Source of the DNA: Arthrobacter sp. SLBN-112
GTDB lineage: Bacteria > Actinomycetota > Actinomycetes > Actinomycetales > Micrococcaceae
Direction of reading: 5' to 3'
NCBI RefSeq assembly: GCF_030944625.1
Contig: NZ_JAUSXY010000001.1
Coordinates: 186,001-250,000 of the forward strand
DNA: 64,000 nucleotides
The notes under the pieces were generated by a model. That model saw only the letters and a list, made by a program, of their open reading frames with translations, did no database searches and was not told where the DNA came from. The position numbers and the translations under genes were made by a program. This document shows positions 63,216 to 64,000 of the stretch, piece by piece. Each line of letters begins with the position of its first letter. Positions within the stretch are counted from its first letter, which is position 1.

Positions 63216-64000
63216 TCAGCTCAGGATGTCCTTGGTGACGAAACGGCCGTACGCCAGCGCCCCGAACACAGCCACGTAGCCCGCCTGGAGCAGTCCGTTG
63301 CTGGCAAACGAGTCCCACAGCACCGGCTGGCGCAACATGTCGCCGAAGCCAAGCCAGTAGTGACTGAACAGCCACGGGTGCAGCCATTCCAGCTGCGGAA
63401 GCTGGTCCAGGACTTCGGAAACAACCGAGACCACCACGGTGGCTGCCATCGCGCCGACAGGGACCACGGTCATGGTGGACAGGAAAAGCCCGATCGCTGA
63501 GAGGCCGGCCAGGGACACGGCGATGTAGGCGGCAATCAGCACTATCCGCACGGCAGCTTCAGCGGGCTGGACCACCCCGCCGGAGAGCAGCGTCACGGGC
63601 CCCACCGGGAAGAGCGCCGCTCCAATGGCCGCCCCCGTCAGGCCGATGGTCAGCGGCGCCACGATGCAGAAGGCCAGTGCACCCACGTACTTGACCAGGA
63701 GCAGCCGCACCCTGCCTGCCGGGGCAACCAGCAGGTAGCGGAGGGTTCCCAGGCTCGCTTCCCCGGCGATCGTGTCGCCGGCCACCACGCCCACCGTGAG
63801 CGGCATGAACAGCGGGACGGACACCAGCATGGCGGTGAAAGCCACAAACAGGCCGTTCTGCGTGATCCGGTCAAGGAAGGCAGGACCGCGCCCGGGCGGG
63901 ACGGCGGACGAGACCTTGACCGCGACGGCGATGAGCACCGGAATGGCGGCCAGGGCCAACAGCAGCGCCCACGTCCGGCGCCGGCTGAACAGGACTTTGA
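63216..64000 (-). CDS. ABC-2 type transporter permease, C-terminal part (5' end outside window)
   Basis: The frame is open to the window end, so the N-terminus lies beyond it. Visible are at least five membrane helices (GLFVAFTAMLVSVPLFMPLTV, FCIVAPLTIGLTGAAIGAAL, IVLIAAYIAVSLAGLSAIGLF, VPVGAMAATVVVSVVSEVLD) and the cytoplasmic GDTIAGEASLGTLRYLLVAPAGRVRLLLVK by position, a sequence typical of ABC-2 permeases near the ATPase contact. The matching ATPase is probably upstream, outside the window. It is convergent with the NlpC/P60 gene. Confidence 0.88.
   Translation of the reverse strand, partial: KVLFSRRRTWALLLALAAIPVLIAVAVKVSSAVPPGRGPAFLDRITQNGLFVAFTAMLVSVPLFMPLTVGVVAGDTIAGEASLGTLRYLLVAPAGRVRLLLVKYVGALAFCIVAPLTIGLTGAAIGAALFPVGPVTLLSGGVVQPAEAAVRIVLIAAYIAVSLAGLSAIGLFLSTMTVVPVGAMAATVVVSVVSEVLDQLPQLEWLHPWLFSHYWLGFGDMLRQPVLWDSFASNGLLQAGYVAVFGALAYGRFVTKDILS

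Overview
The window is about 64 kb of high-GC DNA from a free-living actinobacterium. Gene content and protein style point to Micrococcaceae, most likely Arthrobacter or Pseudarthrobacter. Supporting signs are Ala/Pro-rich protein tails, frequent GTG starts, many 4-nt ATGA/GTGA gene overlaps, an Asp23-type envelope-stress cluster, ECF sigma and GAF-ANTAR regulators, and the dnaX-recR-lysC gene order. This is inference from gene content, not a phylogeny. No rRNA, CRISPR array, prophage or intact insertion sequence was seen.

Layout. 1-4.5 kb: 3' part of dnaX, recR, and lysC, which has a strong internal start for a small second subunit. 4.5-11 kb: two small paralogous proteins, an OhrR-type MarR regulator with a palindromic operator, and a cassette of two subtilisin-inhibitor-like (SSI-like) proteins around an uncharacterised gene, convergent with a large secreted subtilase. 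11-15 kb: purS-purQ-purL. 14.8-16.3 kb: three copies of a 56-62 bp palindrome (REP-like) around a DUF559-type gene and a DUF503 gene. 16.3-23 kb: small metabolic and hypothetical genes, an ECF sigma factor with a probable membrane partner, and purA. 23-31 kb: a SAM riboswitch with a MetE-like enzyme, a uracil-DNA-glycosylase-fold protein, fba, a TrmH-type methyltransferase, a HAD phosphatase, a Tat-exported hydrolase-like protein, and STAS-like and GAF-ANTAR regulators. 31-34 kb: pyrE, an FAD monooxygenase and nadE.

34-39 kb: an IclR-controlled operon for 3-oxoacid or short-chain fatty acid use (CoA-transferase A, AtoE transporter, CoA-transferase B, thiolase). 39.2-39.8 kb: a deletion scar joining a truncated GlcG/DUF336 gene to a truncated LuxR-type gene. 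40-47 kb: cold-shock protein, a MerR/TipA-type regulator with its own promoter, DedA, a valine-catabolism operon (enoyl-CoA hydratase, mmsB, 3-hydroxyisobutyryl-CoA hydrolase), and exonuclease III. 47-54 kb: a LacI-regulated sugar ABC transporter divergent from a GH13 glucosidase. 53.6-56 kb: an Asp23/AmaP-like envelope-stress operon. 56-58 kb: a secreted GH68 levansucrase. 58.4-58.8 kb: tRNA-Glu, tRNA-Asp and tRNA-Phe. 59-64 kb: a PHP-domain protein, an EamA transporter, a small metallopeptidase, an NlpC/P60 cell-wall hydrolase and the C-terminal part of an ABC-2 permease.

Four genes (a small membrane protein at 11.1 kb, the DUF559-type gene, the GH13 glucosidase and the levansucrase) are each broken by one extra base in a G or C run. 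All four have lengths of 3n+1 and otherwise intact sequence. A systematic homopolymer error in the assembly is the simplest reading, so the functions of these genes should not be written off.
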